A DNA stretch of 64,000 nucleotides from Microlunatus flavus (GTDB lineage: Bacteria; Actinomycetota; Actinomycetes; Propionibacteriales; Propionibacteriaceae), in NCBI RefSeq assembly GCF_900110855.1, contig NZ_FOFA01000011.1, positions 6,172 through 70,171 of the forward strand, in the 5' to 3' direction. The notes under the pieces are model-generated. The model was not told the origin of the DNA, did no database searches, and saw only the letters and a program-made list of their open reading frames with translations. The position numbers and the translations under genes were made by a program. Below, piece after piece: positions 45,882 through 55,678 of this stretch. Position 1 is the stretch's first letter; each line of letters opens with the position of its first letter.

Positions 45882-47301
45882 CCGGCGGCCCGGTTCCGAC
45901 GACCCGGGTGCTCCGGGTCCTCGACCTGATCGTCAGCTTGCCGCCAGCGGAAGCGGCGGCCGCGCTGATGCGGACGTTGCGCAGCGGCCGCTGCTGCGGG
46001 TCGATCCATCTCGGCGGCGTCCAGGTGGGAAGGCCGTCGGTCACCCGGCAGGTCCAGCCGCGGGCCTCGAAGTGGTGGTGGTGGTACGCGCAGAGCAGCG
46101 TCAGGTTGTCGAGGTCCGTACGGCCACCGTCGGCCCAGGCGCGGATGTGGTGACGCTCGCACCACTCGGGCGGTCGTTGGCAGCCGGGGAAGCTGCAACC
46201 GCGGTCGCGCGCGACGAGGGCGAGCGTCTGGGCGGCGCTCGCCAGGCGACGGGTCCGGCCGAGGTGCAGCACGACCCCGGTGCAGGAGACGACCGCGGGT
46301 ACGACCTCGGCCTCGTCCGCCAGCCGACGGAGCGTCCGCGACGACAGCATGGTCCCGTCGCTGGTGACTCCCCAGCGGCGCCGCGCCGCGAGGTCGCCCT
46401 CGGCGATCGTGACGATCACGGTCGCCGGCGTGCCGCCGGAGTCCGGGAGGGTGCCCGAGCGGAGGAGCCGGTCGCACACCTCCTCGAGCGCGTCGTGCCG
46501 GCGCTGACCGTGATGACGCTCGTCGAGGTCCTCGACCGGCCTGCCGTCCGCGGTGACGTCGCGGTTGACCCGCGGCGCTGCGAGCGGGCCCAGCACCGCC
46601 GTGAGCTTGGCGCCGACCTCCGGGGTGAGACGGCCTTCGAGCCGCCACGAGTGGTCGCGGCAGCGACGCAGCTCGAGGTGCCGTCGGTCGGCGTGCAGCT
46701 CGTCGTCCGGAACCGTGCCGTCGGGGTCGACGCGGTCCACGACCTGCTGGGCCAGCCCGCGGAGCTCGGCCGGCGGGAACGTCGCGGCGAACCCCGCCAC
46801 GACCTGCTCGGCGGTCTCGAGGTCGTGCGGGTCGAAGCCGCGGTGGTCGAGGCCGTCGAGGGCGCGGAGGCAGATGTCGATCTGCTCGGGGGTCGCCCGA
46901 CCCTCGGCCTGCGCGGCGGCGAGGCTCGGTCGAAGTGCCGGGAGCAGCTCGCCCGTCATGGACCGGCGCTCGCCGAGCTGCGCCGCCGCCCGGACCCGGC
47001 GCGACGCCTCGCCGCGCGAGAGCCGCAGGGCCCAGACGAGGACGGCGGCCATGCTCGGCTGCGTCAGGCTGTCGGCCAGCCGCCGGGCCTCCCCGGTCTG
47101 GACGACGTGGTGGTCGAGCAGGGCCGACCGGTTCCGCGTGGCCTCGATCCGCCGCAGGACCTCGACGAGCCCGAGGTCGTCCACGGCGTCGAGCGCGCCC
47201 TCGGCGAGGAGGCGGACGACGTCGTCCTGCGCGTCCGACCACGCCTGCAGCGCAGCGCCGAGCGGCGCCTGCCCCAGCCCGCTGGCCGCCCCCTCGTCCA
47301 T
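45868..47301 (-). CDS. DUF222 / HNH endonuclease-domain protein (13E12 family)
   Basis: A 477-residue protein of the 13E12 repeat family first noted in mycobacteria and spread in many copies in actinobacteria. DUF222 spans about residues 25-330 (AAVLVWALRLSRGEASRRVRAA). The C-terminal HNH nuclease domain has CSFPGCQRPPEWCERHHI with zinc-site Cys, then LDNLTLLCAYHHHHFEARG with the His cluster. The ATG at 47301 is 7 bases after a minus-strand TAGCGT; the extended upstream frame is not needed. The C-terminus (RTRSTRVVGTGPPVLRR) ends inside a tandem repeat. Likely mobile or recombining; no target is known. Confidence 0.92.
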   Translation of the reverse strand: MDEGAASGLGQAPLGAALQAWSDAQDDVVRLLAEGALDAVDDLGLVEVLRRIEATRNRSALLDHHVVQTGEARRLADSLTQPSMAAVLVWALRLSRGEASRRVRAAAQLGERRSMTGELLPALRPSLAAAQAEGRATPEQIDICLRALDGLDHRGFDPHDLETAEQVVAGFAATFPPAELRGLAQQVVDRVDPDGTVPDDELHADRRHLELRRCRDHSWRLEGRLTPEVGAKLTAVLGPLAAPRVNRDVTADGRPVEDLDERHHGQRRHDALEEVCDRLLRSGTLPDSGGTPATVIVTIAEGDLAARRRWGVTSDGTMLSSRTLRRLADEAEVVPAVVSCTGVVLHLGRTRRLASAAQTLALVARDRGCSFPGCQRPPEWCERHHIRAWADGGRTDLDNLTLLCAYHHHHFEARGWTCRVTDGLPTWTPPRWIDPQQRPLRNVRISAAAASAGGKLTIRSRTRSTRVVGTGPPVLRR

Positions 47302-47732
47302 GGATCTGACGCTACGGCCTGGCTCTGACAGTCTTCGAACACGCGAGCGAATCTGTGGACAAGTTCGCGAGGGGTGGCCGCGCACGCAGGCCACTGCTCA
47401 CCGGTGCTGCTGCCACTCCCCCTGCCCGCAGCCCACCCTGACGGGACTTCTGGCAGCAGAAGTCACGCGAAACCGCTCGTCCGGGCACCTCTGCTGCCAG
47501 AAGTACGCCAGCCGGAGCCGCCAGACCAGAAGCCGGGTCCTGCCTCGCGGAGAGAACGTCGGCGGAGGGGGGAGGGTGAGGAGGTCCGAGTCGCGCTGAC
47601 CCACGGATCCGACGCGCGCGACCTGCGGACCCGACCCGCGCGCGCGACCCGCGAGCCCGACCCGCAAGCCCGACCCGCGCCAACCCGCGAACCCAACCCC
47701 ACGAACCCGACCCGGGCGCCGGCCGGCGCCGA
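47302..47732. other. 431-base gap with inverted repeat and Pro/Arg-coding-like low-complexity DNA
   Basis: No gene is supported. From 47446 to 47463 is the palindrome ACTTCTGGCAGCAGAAGT (7-base arms). CTTCTGGCAGCAG (47447-47459) is repeated inverted and perfect as CTGCTGCCAGAAG (47491-47503). From about 47610 to 47715 are degenerate repeats of cgacccgcgagcc, seen as gacccg, gagcccgac and gaacccaac. The DUF222 promoter is at the left edge. Confidence 0.7.
47309..47314 (-). promoter_or_regulatory. -10 box (TAGCGT) for the DUF222 gene
   Basis: Minus-strand TAGCGT ends 7 bases before the ATG at 47301. Confidence 0.5.
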
Positions 47733-49118
47733 CTACGAGGCCTGGCTCACCGTCGAGTAGTTGAAGTCCGGGATGCGCAGGGGCGGCATGACGGTCCTGG
47801 TGACGTAGTCGTTCCACTCCCGGCACAGCACGGGCACGCTGGCCCCGATCTCGGTGGCGCGGCCGAGGAGCTCGATCGGGGACTCGTTCCAGCGGAAGTT
47901 GTTCACCGCCGCCACGACCTCGCCGTCCTCGACCAGGTACACCCCGTCACGGGTGAGGCCGGTGAGCAGCAGGCGTTCCGGGTCGACCTCGCGGATGTAC
48001 CAGAAGCACGTCACCAGCAGGCCGCGCTTGGTCCGGGCGATCATCTCGTCGAGGGTCGCCGTGCCGCCCGCGTCCATGACGAAGTTGTCGGCCGGCGGCG
48101 TCGGTCGCTGACCGGTGGCGGCGGCGTGCGCGCGGTTGCGGACCAGCTGGGTGAGGACACCACCCTCGACCCAGCGCACCGGCTCGACCGGGAGCCCGAG
48201 GTCGAAGGCGAACGACGTGCCGTCCGGCGAGGACGTGGAGGCGACGAAGGGCAGCGTCTCCTCCCCGGGCCAGGCGGGGTCCCACAGCAGGTCGACCGGC
48301 AGCTCGGCCAGCCGCTCGCCGACCCGCGTACGCCCCTCGCCGCCCGCGAAGACGTTGCTGCCGTCCTCGGCGTCGCGGGCGTTCGCCGTCCAGGCGGCGT
48401 AGATCACCAGGTCGGCCACCGGCCCGGGCGGCAGCAGCGTCTCGTACCGGCCGGGCGGGAGCTCGACCGTGCGGCGGGCCCACCCGAGCCGGCGCGACAC
48501 CTCGGCGTAGAGGGCGTCCACGTCCACGTCGGCGAACGTCCGCGTCTGCTGACCGACCCACGCCGAGCGCGCGAGGTCGTCGCTCTTGCCGTTGAGCTCG
48601 AGGCGGCCCTGCGGGTCGACCCCGCGCCGGCGCAGGCCGGTGCTGCTGGCGAGGTAGACCGTGGAGACGATGTGCTCGGCGAAGCCGTAGAGGAGGTGGC
48701 CCTCCGCGGCCGCGCGCTCGAAGGCCCGCCCGAGACCGGCCGCCACGTCGGCCAGCGTCTCGACCGTGGTCGTCGCCGGTCCGGCGCGCACGTCGCCGTC
48801 CTCGGGGTGCGCCTCGGCGGCGACGAGGGGCGAGGGTTCCTCGGCGGGCGAGGCCGCGCGGGCGGCCGCCTCGGCCGCCGCGACGACGGCGGCCACCTCC
48901 GACACCTCGACGAGGTCGGCGGCGACGGTCGCGATCGCGGTGCCGCCCTCGACCTCGGCGGTCGCCGTGACCGCCAGGCTCACGCTGCGCATCTCGCCGT
49001 TGGTCGTCAACGCGTTCGCCGCCCAGCGCAGGTTGACCTCGTGGCGCTCGGTCAGCACCGCCACCACGGGTCCGGTGGCGACGCGCAGCGCCTCGTCCAG
49101 CAGGTCGACGACGCTCAT
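47733..49118 (-). CDS. TldE/PmbA-like protein, partner of TldD
   Basis: A 461-residue member of the TldD/PmbA family. It lacks the HExxxH metal site and so corresponds to the non-catalytic subunit (TldE/PmbA) of the heterodimeric metalloprotease that matures some modified peptides. Conserved stretches include LELNGKSDDLARSAWVGQQTRTF, DLVIYAAWTANARDAEDGSNVF, VMDAGGTATLDEMIARTKRGLL and LLTGLTRDGVYLVEDGEVV. The ATG overlaps the tldD stop (ATGA), so both subunits are made together. Natural substrates here are unknown. Confidence 0.93.
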   Translation of the reverse strand: MSVVDLLDEALRVATGPVVAVLTERHEVNLRWAANALTTNGEMRSVSLAVTATAEVEGGTAIATVAADLVEVSEVAAVVAAAEAAARAASPAEEPSPLVAAEAHPEDGDVRAGPATTTVETLADVAAGLGRAFERAAAEGHLLYGFAEHIVSTVYLASSTGLRRRGVDPQGRLELNGKSDDLARSAWVGQQTRTFADVDVDALYAEVSRRLGWARRTVELPPGRYETLLPPGPVADLVIYAAWTANARDAEDGSNVFAGGEGRTRVGERLAELPVDLLWDPAWPGEETLPFVASTSSPDGTSFAFDLGLPVEPVRWVEGGVLTQLVRNRAHAAATGQRPTPPADNFVMDAGGTATLDEMIARTKRGLLVTCFWYIREVDPERLLLTGLTRDGVYLVEDGEVVAAVNNFRWNESPIELLGRATEIGASVPVLCREWNDYVTRTVMPPLRIPDFNYSTVSQAS

Positions 49119-50647
49119 GCTGCTCCCTCCGCCGCGGTGTTGAGCACGTTCACGCCCCGGAACAGCGCGGCCGGGGAACCGTGCGACACCGGCGCGGACT
49201 GGCCCGGCTGGCCCTTGCCGCAGTTGAAGGCGCCGCCGAGCAGGTAGGTCTGCTCACCCCCGACGGCCTCCATCGAGCGCCAGAAGTCGGTCGTCGTCGC
49301 CTGGTACGCCACGTCCTTGACCTGCCCGGCCAGCCGGCCGCCCTCGATGCGGTAGAACCGCTGCCCCGTGAACTGGAAGTTGTAGCGCTGCATGTCGATC
49401 GACCAGGACTTGTCGCCGACGACGTACAGGCCGCGGTCCACCCGGGAGATGAGCTCCTCGCTGCTCGGGCCGCCGGGGTCGGCGGCGAGCGAGACGTTCG
49501 GCATCCGCTGCATCGGGATGTGGCCGGGGGAGTCGGCGTACGCGCACCCGTTCGACGGGCCCAGGCCCTTCTCCGCGGCCATCTGCCGGTTGAGCTGGTA
49601 GCCGACGAGCGTGCCGTCGCGCACGATGTCGAAGGTCGTCGCCGCCACGCCCTCGTCGTCGAAGCCGATCGTGGCGAGCCCGTGGTCGACGACCCGGTCG
49701 CCCGTGACGTGCATGGCGGGGCTGCCGTAGCGCAGCGTGCCCAGCTGGTCGAACGTGGCGAACGAGGTGCCGGCGTACGCGGCCTCGTAGCCCAGGGCCC
49801 GGTCGAGCTCGGTGGCGTGACCGACGGACTCGTGGATGGTGAGGAACAGGTTGCTCGGCTCGATGACGAGGTCGTAGCGCCCGGCCTCGACGGTGGGCGC
49901 CGCGGCGTGCTCGGCCAGCAGCGCGGGGATCTCGGCCACCTCGGCGTCGAAGTCCCAGCCGGTGCCCGTCAGGTACTCCCACCCGCGGCCGGCGGGCGGG
50001 GCGAGCGTGCGCATCGTCGCGAACCCGTGGTCGCCCACGCTCACCGCGGTCAGCTGCGGCTGGACGCGGACGCGCTGCTGGGTGGTCGTGGTGCCGGCGA
50101 GGCTGGCGAAGAACTTGTCCTCGCGCACGACGTGCAGGCTCGCCGAGGTGTGGCTGACGCCGGCGCCGGCGAGCAGCGCGGCGGAGAGGTCGAGCATCCG
50201 GGCCTGCTGCTCGGCCTCGGGCACGTCGAAGGGGTCCGTCTCGTACGCCGACACCCAGGTCCGGTCGGCGTGCACGGGCTCGTCGGCCAGCTCGACGCGG
50301 TGCGGCGTGAGCGGCTTGGAGATCCGGGCCGTCGCGACGGCGCGCTCGGCCAGCCGGGCGGCCACGTCGGTGGTCAGCCCGACGCCGGCGGCGAAGCCCC
50401 AGACCCCGTCGTGCACGACGCGGACGGCCAGCCCGACGGTGGAGTGGTCGGTGCTCGACTCCAGCGCGGTGTCGCGGAACGACCGCAGCCCCTCGCGGAC
50501 CTGCTCCACCCGGAGGTCGGCGTAGCTGCAGCCCAGCTCGCGGGCACGGGCGAGCGCCGCGTCGGCCAGCGCGTGGAGGGGGAGCGCGGTGAACGAGGGG
50601 TCGATCCCGTGGCGCCGCGCAGGCGCGGGAGGCGGAGCAGGAGGCAC
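49115..50647 (-). CDS. tldD: TldD family zinc metalloprotease
   Basis: A 510-residue catalytic subunit. The zinc site is in LTIHESVGHATELDRALG (HExxxH); the third ligand Cys lies in LLGGAFNCGKGQPGQSAP near the end. The N-terminal part (DRALAELGCSYADLRVEQ-like: ALARARELGCSYADLRVEQ) is the usual sandwich domain. TldD-TldE cleaves unfolded leader peptides. A GTG at 50656 overlaps a minus-strand TAGGGT (50655-50660), so I take the GTG at 50647 ([14 protein letters not shown]), 7 bases after the box; this costs three residues only. Operon with the TldE-like gene. Confidence 0.93.
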   Translation of the reverse strand: MPPAPPPAPARRHGIDPSFTALPLHALADAALARARELGCSYADLRVEQVREGLRSFRDTALESSTDHSTVGLAVRVVHDGVWGFAAGVGLTTDVAARLAERAVATARISKPLTPHRVELADEPVHADRTWVSAYETDPFDVPEAEQQARMLDLSAALLAGAGVSHTSASLHVVREDKFFASLAGTTTTQQRVRVQPQLTAVSVGDHGFATMRTLAPPAGRGWEYLTGTGWDFDAEVAEIPALLAEHAAAPTVEAGRYDLVIEPSNLFLTIHESVGHATELDRALGYEAAYAGTSFATFDQLGTLRYGSPAMHVTGDRVVDHGLATIGFDDEGVAATTFDIVRDGTLVGYQLNRQMAAEKGLGPSNGCAYADSPGHIPMQRMPNVSLAADPGGPSSEELISRVDRGLYVVGDKSWSIDMQRYNFQFTGQRFYRIEGGRLAGQVKDVAYQATTTDFWRSMEAVGGEQTYLLGGAFNCGKGQPGQSAPVSHGSPAALFRGVNVLNTAAEGAA

Positions 50648-50654
50648 GTCGCTC

Positions 50655-50660
50655 ACCCTA
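50655..50660 (-). promoter_or_regulatory. -10 box (TAGGGT) for tldD
   Basis: Minus-strand TAGGGT ends 7 bases before the GTG at 50647 and overlaps an upstream GTG, excluding the latter as start of this transcript. Confidence 0.5.
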
Positions 50661-50747
50661 ACGAGGGGGTCGGACGGTTCCGAGGGGTCTGCGCGGGAGC
50701 CGACCCGGCCGCGTCCGAACGGGGCGAGGACCACCAGCCCCAAGAAC

Positions 50748-50753
50748 TAGGCT
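50748..50753 (+). promoter_or_regulatory. -10 box (TAGGCT) for hisF
   Basis: TAGGCT ends 7 bases before the GTG at 50761. The fragment cgtccgaacggggcgagga just upstream (50712-50730) matches the right end of the dispersed hairpin elements. Confidence 0.5.
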
Positions 50754-50760
50754 TCGCCCC

Positions 50761-51570
50761 GTGCCAGTCGCCGTCCGGGTCATCCCCTGCCTCGACGTGC
50801 ACGCCGGCCGGGTGGTCAAGGGCGTGAACTTCGTCGACCTGCGCGACGCGGGCGACCCCGTCGAGCTGGGGGCCGCGTACGACGCGGAGGGGGCCGACGA
50901 GCTGACGTTCCTCGACATCTCCGCGAGCTCGGAGGGTCGCGAGACCACGCTCGAGGTCGTCCGCCGGACCGCCGAGACCGTCTTCATCCCGCTCACCGTC
51001 GGCGGCGGCGTGGGCAGCGTCGCCGACGTGGACGTGCTGCTGCGGGCCGGGGCCGACAAGGTCGCCATCAACACCGGCGCCATCCGCCGGCCCGAGGTGA
51101 TCGGGGAGATCACCCGGCGCTTCGGCAACCAGGTGCTCGTGCTGTCCGTCGACGCGCGACGCGCGCCCGACCAGCCGTCGGGCTTCGAGGTCACGACGCA
51201 CGGTGGACGCCGGGCAGCCGGGCTCGACGCGGTGGAGTGGGCGCGCCGCGGCGTCGAGGAGGGCGTGGGGGAGATCCTGCTGAACTCGATGGACGCCGAC
51301 GGCACGACCGCGGGCTTCGACCTCGAGATGATCGCCGCCGTCCGGGCGGCCGTGGACGTGCCCCTCATCGCCTCCGGCGGCGCGGGCCGGGTCGAGGACT
51401 TCCCGCCGGCCGTGGCCGCCGGGGCCGACGCCGTGCTGGCGGCCACCGTGTTCCACTTCGGCACGCTCCGCGTCGGCGAGGTGAAGGACGCGATCGCCGC
51501 CGCGGGCTTCCCCGTACGGCGCGCGTCCTTAGCGATGCAGCGCCCGACCAGGGAGACTGTCGCGACGTGA
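50761..51570 (+). CDS. hisF: Imidazole glycerol phosphate synthase cyclase subunit
   Basis: A 269-residue TIM barrel that with HisH turns PRFAR and ammonia into IGP and AICAR in histidine synthesis. Catalytic Asp residues are in [15 protein letters not shown] (Asp11) and [15 protein letters not shown]. Phosphate loops are [17 protein letters not shown] and [14 protein letters not shown]. Length is slightly above the common 255. Other his genes are not adjacent; hisI, the usual neighbour, is replaced by a HIT gene overlapping by 4 bases (GTGA). Confidence 0.96.
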   Translation: MPVAVRVIPCLDVHAGRVVKGVNFVDLRDAGDPVELGAAYDAEGADELTFLDISASSEGRETTLEVVRRTAETVFIPLTVGGGVGSVADVDVLLRAGADKVAINTGAIRRPEVIGEITRRFGNQVLVLSVDARRAPDQPSGFEVTTHGGRRAAGLDAVEWARRGVEEGVGEILLNSMDADGTTAGFDLEMIAAVRAAVDVPLIASGGAGRVEDFPPAVAAGADAVLAATVFHFGTLRVGEVKDAIAAAGFPVRRASLAMQRPTRETVAT

Positions 51571-52025
51571 GCCCCTCGGAGACCGACGCCGGCACCGGCC
51601 CGGACGCCAGCAGCGCCGACTGCATCTTCTGCGCCATCGTCGCCGGCACGATCCCGTCGCGCCAGGTCTACGCCGACGAGGCGGCGGTCGCGTTCCTCGA
51701 CATCAACGGCTGGCACCGCGGCCACACGCTGGTGATCCCGCGCCGCCACGTCGCCGACCTGGTCTCCGGCGAGCCGACGCTGCCGGCGATCGCCCCGGCG
51801 ATCGACGCGGTGGCGCGGCTGCTGAAGGACCGGCTGGCGCCCGACGGGTTCAACGTGCTCTCCTCGGCCGGCCCAGTGGCCGGGCAGACCGTGTTCCACG
51901 CGCACGTCCACGTCATCCCGCGCTACGCCGACCAGCCGGGCTTCACCCACCTCGTCGACCCCAGCGAGGTGCCCGCCGCCGAGCTCGACGCGGTGTGGGC
52001 GGAGATCACGGGCGGCACCGCGTGA
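51567..52025 (+). CDS. HIT-family nucleotide hydrolase/transferase
   Basis: A 152-residue histidine-triad protein. [17 protein letters not shown] with the paired Cys is the usual N-terminal zinc site, [14 protein letters not shown] is the nucleotide-binding stretch and [10 protein letters not shown] is the HxHxHxx triad. Probably hydrolyses nucleoside phosphoramidates or dinucleotides. GTG overlaps the hisF stop, and its own stop overlaps the next gene, so all three are one operon. Confidence 0.92.
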   Translation: MSPSETDAGTGPDASSADCIFCAIVAGTIPSRQVYADEAAVAFLDINGWHRGHTLVIPRRHVADLVSGEPTLPAIAPAIDAVARLLKDRLAPDGFNVLSSAGPVAGQTVFHAHVHVIPRYADQPGFTHLVDPSEVPAAELDAVWAEITGGTA

Positions 52026-53329
52026 CGTCCTCGCCGGCCGTCGCGGCGCCCGAGTCCGGCGCGCCGGCCCCGCAGCACCCGCTCACCCCGGGCCGGCGGG
52101 CGCTCCTGCTGCTGGCCGAGGTCGGCCCGCCCGCCGTCGTCGCGCTGCTGGTGCTGCCCTTCGTCATCGCCTACAGCCACTGGTGGCCGCGCACCCCGAA
52201 CACGATCGACCTGCAGGTCTACGTCTACGCGGTGAAGGACATGCTGGCCGGGCGCGACATCTTCGCGACGACGACGCCGGGCTGGCACCTCTACTTCATC
52301 TACCCGCCGATCTCGGCGGTGCTGATGACCCCGCTCGCCTTCGGGCCGTACCTGTTCTGGCAGCTGGCCTGGACCGTCGCCGGCGTCGGCGCCCAGCAGT
52401 CGGTGCTGCGGCGCTGCGGGGTGCAGCGCGGCTGGCGGCTGGCGCTCGTCGGCAGCGTGGCCGTGGTCGCGGTCGAGCCGATCCGCACGACCCTCGGCTA
52501 CGGGCAGGTGAACACGTTCCTCATGGCGCTCGTGGTCGCCGACCTGCTGCCGCGCTGGCCGGGGGCGCCGCAGCACGAGCGCCCGTGGCGGGGCGTCCTC
52601 GTCGGGCTGGCGGCGTCGGTCAAGCTCACCCCGGCGCTGTTCGGGGTCTTCGCCTTCCTGGCCGGCCGGCGCAGGCTCGCGATCGTCTCGGGACTGTCGT
52701 TCCTGGCGTTCACCGCCGTGGGATACGCGTTCCTGCCCCGCAACACCGTCGAGTACTACACCGGGCTGTCCGGCGGCGACACCCGCTCGCCGGCCTCACC
52801 CTTCTACGTCGGCAACCAGAACCTGCTGAGCGTCTTCTACCGGCTGATCGACACGAGCCGCACGACGAGCCTGCTCGGGTTCGGCGTCGCCGCCACCGTG
52901 GCCGTCGTCGGGACGCTGGTCGCGGTGCACTGGTGGCGCGTCGGGCAGAAGGTGTTCGCGATCGCGCTGGTCGGGCTCTGCACCAACCTCGCCTCCCCGG
53001 TGTCCTGGACCCACCACTACGTGTGGATCCTGCCGATGGGGGTCGCCGTGCTCACCCAGGCCCTGCCGCGCTGGGTGCGCGTCGTCGCCGGGTTCTGGGT
53101 CGTGTGGGTCTGCCTGTGTCCGCCGCTCGCGCTGCTGCCGTACGGCAACCGGGTCGAGGCCACCTACTCCCCGCTGCAGGAGCTCGTCGCCAACCTCGGC
53201 CCGGTCACCGGCGCGGTCCTCGTGCTCGGGCTCGCCGTGCACGTGCTGGCGACCCGGAACCGTGAGGTCCCGCGCCACGCCCTGGTCGCCGGCGGTGCGC
53301 CGGTCACGGCCCCCGCGCTCCCGCGCTGA
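52022..53329 (+). CDS. GT87 (PimE-like) polyprenyl-phosphate mannosyltransferase
   Basis: A 435-residue membrane enzyme of the GT-C fold with about 10-11 helices. The first extracellular loop, [23 protein letters not shown], carries the catalytic Asp of family 87; [35 protein letters not shown] and [16 protein letters not shown] are family signatures. In mycobacteria PimE adds mannose from polyprenyl-phosphate mannose to phosphatidylinositol mannosides. The acceptor here is not known. GTG overlaps the HIT stop (GTGA). Confidence 0.9.
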   Translation: MTSSPAVAAPESGAPAPQHPLTPGRRALLLLAEVGPPAVVALLVLPFVIAYSHWWPRTPNTIDLQVYVYAVKDMLAGRDIFATTTPGWHLYFIYPPISAVLMTPLAFGPYLFWQLAWTVAGVGAQQSVLRRCGVQRGWRLALVGSVAVVAVEPIRTTLGYGQVNTFLMALVVADLLPRWPGAPQHERPWRGVLVGLAASVKLTPALFGVFAFLAGRRRLAIVSGLSFLAFTAVGYAFLPRNTVEYYTGLSGGDTRSPASPFYVGNQNLLSVFYRLIDTSRTTSLLGFGVAATVAVVGTLVAVHWWRVGQKVFAIALVGLCTNLASPVSWTHHYVWILPMGVAVLTQALPRWVRVVAGFWVVWVCLCPPLALLPYGNRVEATYSPLQELVANLGPVTGAVLVLGLAVHVLATRNREVPRHALVAGGAPVTAPALPR

Positions 53330-53414
53330 GCCCCGCACCGACGCGGCACTGCAGCCGAGCAGCCTCGGGGCGTACGGCGGGCGGAAGGCTCGGAGAACCG
53401 TCGGCGCCGCGCAC

Positions 53415-53420
53415 TACATT
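53415..53420 (+). promoter_or_regulatory. -10 box (TACATT) for ilvD
   Basis: TACATT ends 7 bases before the GTG at 53428, so a TTG nine bases further upstream cannot be the start. Confidence 0.5.
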
Positions 53421-53427
53421 GACGGCT

Positions 53428-55152
53428 GTGACCGACACCCTCCCGCAGACCTCGACGGACACCCCTGACGCCAACGCCGGCGTGGACATCAAGCCGCGCT
53501 CCCGCGTCGTCACCGACGGCCTCGAGGCGACCGCCTCGCGCGGCATGCTGCGCGCCGTCGGCATGGGCGACGACGACTGGGTCAAGCCGCAGGTGGGCGT
53601 CGCCTCGAGCTGGAACGAGATCACCCCCTGCAACCTGTCGCTCGACCGGCTGGCCAAGGCGGTCAAGGACGGCGTGCACGCGGCGGGCGGCTACCCGCTG
53701 GAGTTCGGCACGATCTCGGTGTCCGACGGCATCTCGATGGGCCACGAGGGCATGCACTTCTCCCTGGTCAGCCGCGAGGTCATCGCCGACTCGGTCGAGA
53801 CCGTGATGTCGGCCGAGCGGATGGACGGCTCGGTGCTGCTCGCCGGCTGCGACAAGTCGCTCCCCGGCATGCTGATGGCCGCCGCGCGCCTCGACCTGGC
53901 GTCGGTCTTCCTCTACGCGGGCTCGATCATGCCGGGCCGCGTCGGGGACAAGGACGTGACGATCATCGACGCGTTCGAGGCCGTCGGCGCCTGCCTCGCG
54001 GGCCGGATGACGCGCGACCAGGTCACCGAGGTCGAGAAGGCGATCTGCCCGGGCGAGGGCGCCTGCGGCGGCATGTACACCGCGAACACGATGGCCAGCG
54101 CCGCCGAGGCCCTGGGCATGTCGCTCCCCGGCTCCGCGGCGCCGCCCGCCGTCGACCGCCGTCGCGACGGCTTCGCCCGCAAGAGCGGCATGGCCGTCGT
54201 CGAGCTGCTGCGCCGCGGCATCACCTCACGCGACATCCTCACCAAGGAGGCGTTCGAGAACGCCATCGCCGTCGTCATGGCCTTCGGCGGCTCGACGAAC
54301 GCGGTGCTGCACCTGCTGGCCATCGCCAACGAGGCCGAGGTGGACCTGACCCTCGACGACTTCGTGCGCGTCGGCAAGAAGGTTCCGCACCTGGGCGACC
54401 TCAAGCCCTTCGGCCGCTACGTGATGACCGACGTCGACCGCGTCGGCGGCGTGCCCGTGGTCATGAAGGCCCTCCTCGAGGCGGGCCTGCTGCACGGGGA
54501 CTGCCTGACCGTGACGGGCAGGACCATGGCCGAGAACCTGGCCGACATCAACCCGCCGGACGTCGACGGGACGATCCTGCGGGCGCTGGCCAACCCGATC
54601 CACCCGACCGGCGGCATCACGATCCTGCACGGCTCGCTCGCGCCCGAGGGCGCGGTCGTCAAGAGCGCGGGCTTCGACACCTCCGTGTGGGAGGGGACCG
54701 CGCGCGTGTTCGACGGCGAGCGCGCCGCCATGGACGGGCTCGAGGACGGCACCATCACCGCCGGCGACGTCGTGGTCATCCGCTACGAGGGCCCCAAGGG
54801 CGGTCCCGGCATGCGCGAGATGCTCGCGGTCACCGGCGCGATCAAGGGCGCCGGCCTCGGCAAGGACGTCATGCTCATCACCGACGGCCGCTTCTCGGGC
54901 GGGACGACCGGCCTCTGCGTCGGCCACATCGCCCCCGAGGCGACCGAGGGCGGCCCGATCGCCCTCGTGCAGGACGGCGACAAGATCACGCTCGACGTCG
55001 CCAACGGCACCCTCGAGCTCGGCGTCGAGGCCGACGAGCTGGAGCGTCGCCGGGCGGCCTGGACCGCGCCCGAACGACCGGCCCGCCGGGGCGTGCTGGC
55101 GAAGTACACCAAGCTGGTGCGCTCCGCCAACGTCGGCGCGGTCTGCGGCTGA
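53428..55152 (+). CDS. ilvD: Dihydroxy-acid dehydratase
   Basis: A 574-residue iron-sulfur enzyme that makes the 2-keto acids of valine and isoleucine synthesis. The cluster ligands are Cys in [17 protein letters not shown] and in [16 protein letters not shown], with an earlier Cys in [37 protein letters not shown] is the C-terminal signature. Length is normal. It is 8 kb from ilvBNC and transcribed separately, apparently leaderless from the GTG at 53428. Confidence 0.97.
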   Translation: MTDTLPQTSTDTPDANAGVDIKPRSRVVTDGLEATASRGMLRAVGMGDDDWVKPQVGVASSWNEITPCNLSLDRLAKAVKDGVHAAGGYPLEFGTISVSDGISMGHEGMHFSLVSREVIADSVETVMSAERMDGSVLLAGCDKSLPGMLMAAARLDLASVFLYAGSIMPGRVGDKDVTIIDAFEAVGACLAGRMTRDQVTEVEKAICPGEGACGGMYTANTMASAAEALGMSLPGSAAPPAVDRRRDGFARKSGMAVVELLRRGITSRDILTKEAFENAIAVVMAFGGSTNAVLHLLAIANEAEVDLTLDDFVRVGKKVPHLGDLKPFGRYVMTDVDRVGGVPVVMKALLEAGLLHGDCLTVTGRTMAENLADINPPDVDGTILRALANPIHPTGGITILHGSLAPEGAVVKSAGFDTSVWEGTARVFDGERAAMDGLEDGTITAGDVVVIRYEGPKGGPGMREMLAVTGAIKGAGLGKDVMLITDGRFSGGTTGLCVGHIAPEATEGGPIALVQDGDKITLDVANGTLELGVEADELERRRAAWTAPERPARRGVLAKYTKLVRSANVGAVCG

Positions 55153-55168
55153 GCGGAGGCCTGGGATC

Positions 55169-55588
55169 GTGAGCGTCCCGCGCCTGCGCCAGACCGTCCT
55201 CGACACCCAGGACCCGCGCGCCCTCGCCGAGTTCTACCGGGTGCTGCTCGGGCTGACGTACCGGCCGGGTGACGAACCGCCGGCGCCCGGCGAGCCCGAC
55301 CCGCACGGGGAGGACTGGCTGGTCCTGCACGGCGACGGCGGCGTCCCGGCGCTGGCCTTCCAGCGCGTCGAGTCGCTGCCGCACCCGACCTGGCCGACCG
55401 GCGAGGTCCCGCAGCAGCTCCACCTCGACACGACCGTGCCGACCGCGGCGGACCTCAAGGAGCAGCACCTGCGCGCCCTCGGGCTGGGCGCGACGCTGCT
55501 CTACGACCGGTTCGACGACCCGGAGGAGCCGCTGTACGTGTACGCGGACCCCTCGGGCCACCCGTTCTGCATCTTCGTCGCCGACTGA
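55169..55588 (+). CDS. VOC-superfamily (glyoxalase-like) protein
   Basis: A 139-residue protein of the vicinal-oxygen-chelate fold. RLRQTVLDTQDPRALAEFYRVLLGL opens module one; PQQLHLDTTVPTAADLKEQHLRALG and VYADPSGHPFCIFV belong to module two. It differs from the VOC protein at 31320 by more than alignment noise, so the two are not recent duplicates. The GTG is 16 bases after ilvD, so it may be co-transcribed. Substrate unknown. Confidence 0.88.
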   Translation: MSVPRLRQTVLDTQDPRALAEFYRVLLGLTYRPGDEPPAPGEPDPHGEDWLVLHGDGGVPALAFQRVESLPHPTWPTGEVPQQLHLDTTVPTAADLKEQHLRALGLGATLLYDRFDDPEEPLYVYADPSGHPFCIFVAD

Positions 55589-55665
55589 GCCGAGGTCTCG
55601 CGCGTCGTGCCCCGCCGAGGGACACCACGGGCGGGAAGCTCGGGCACCCTGTCAGCGCCATCCTC

Positions 55666-55671
55666 TAGCGT
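55666..55671 (+). promoter_or_regulatory. -10 box (TAGCGT) for the winged-helix gene
   Basis: TAGCGT ends 7 bases before the GTG at 55679. Confidence 0.5.
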
Positions 55672-55678
55672 TCCGACC

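Noticed and set aside
47374-47760. Plus-strand frame of 128 codons in the gap before tldE
   Set aside because: It consists of low-complexity Pro/Arg/Thr codons from degenerate repeats and has no start signals.
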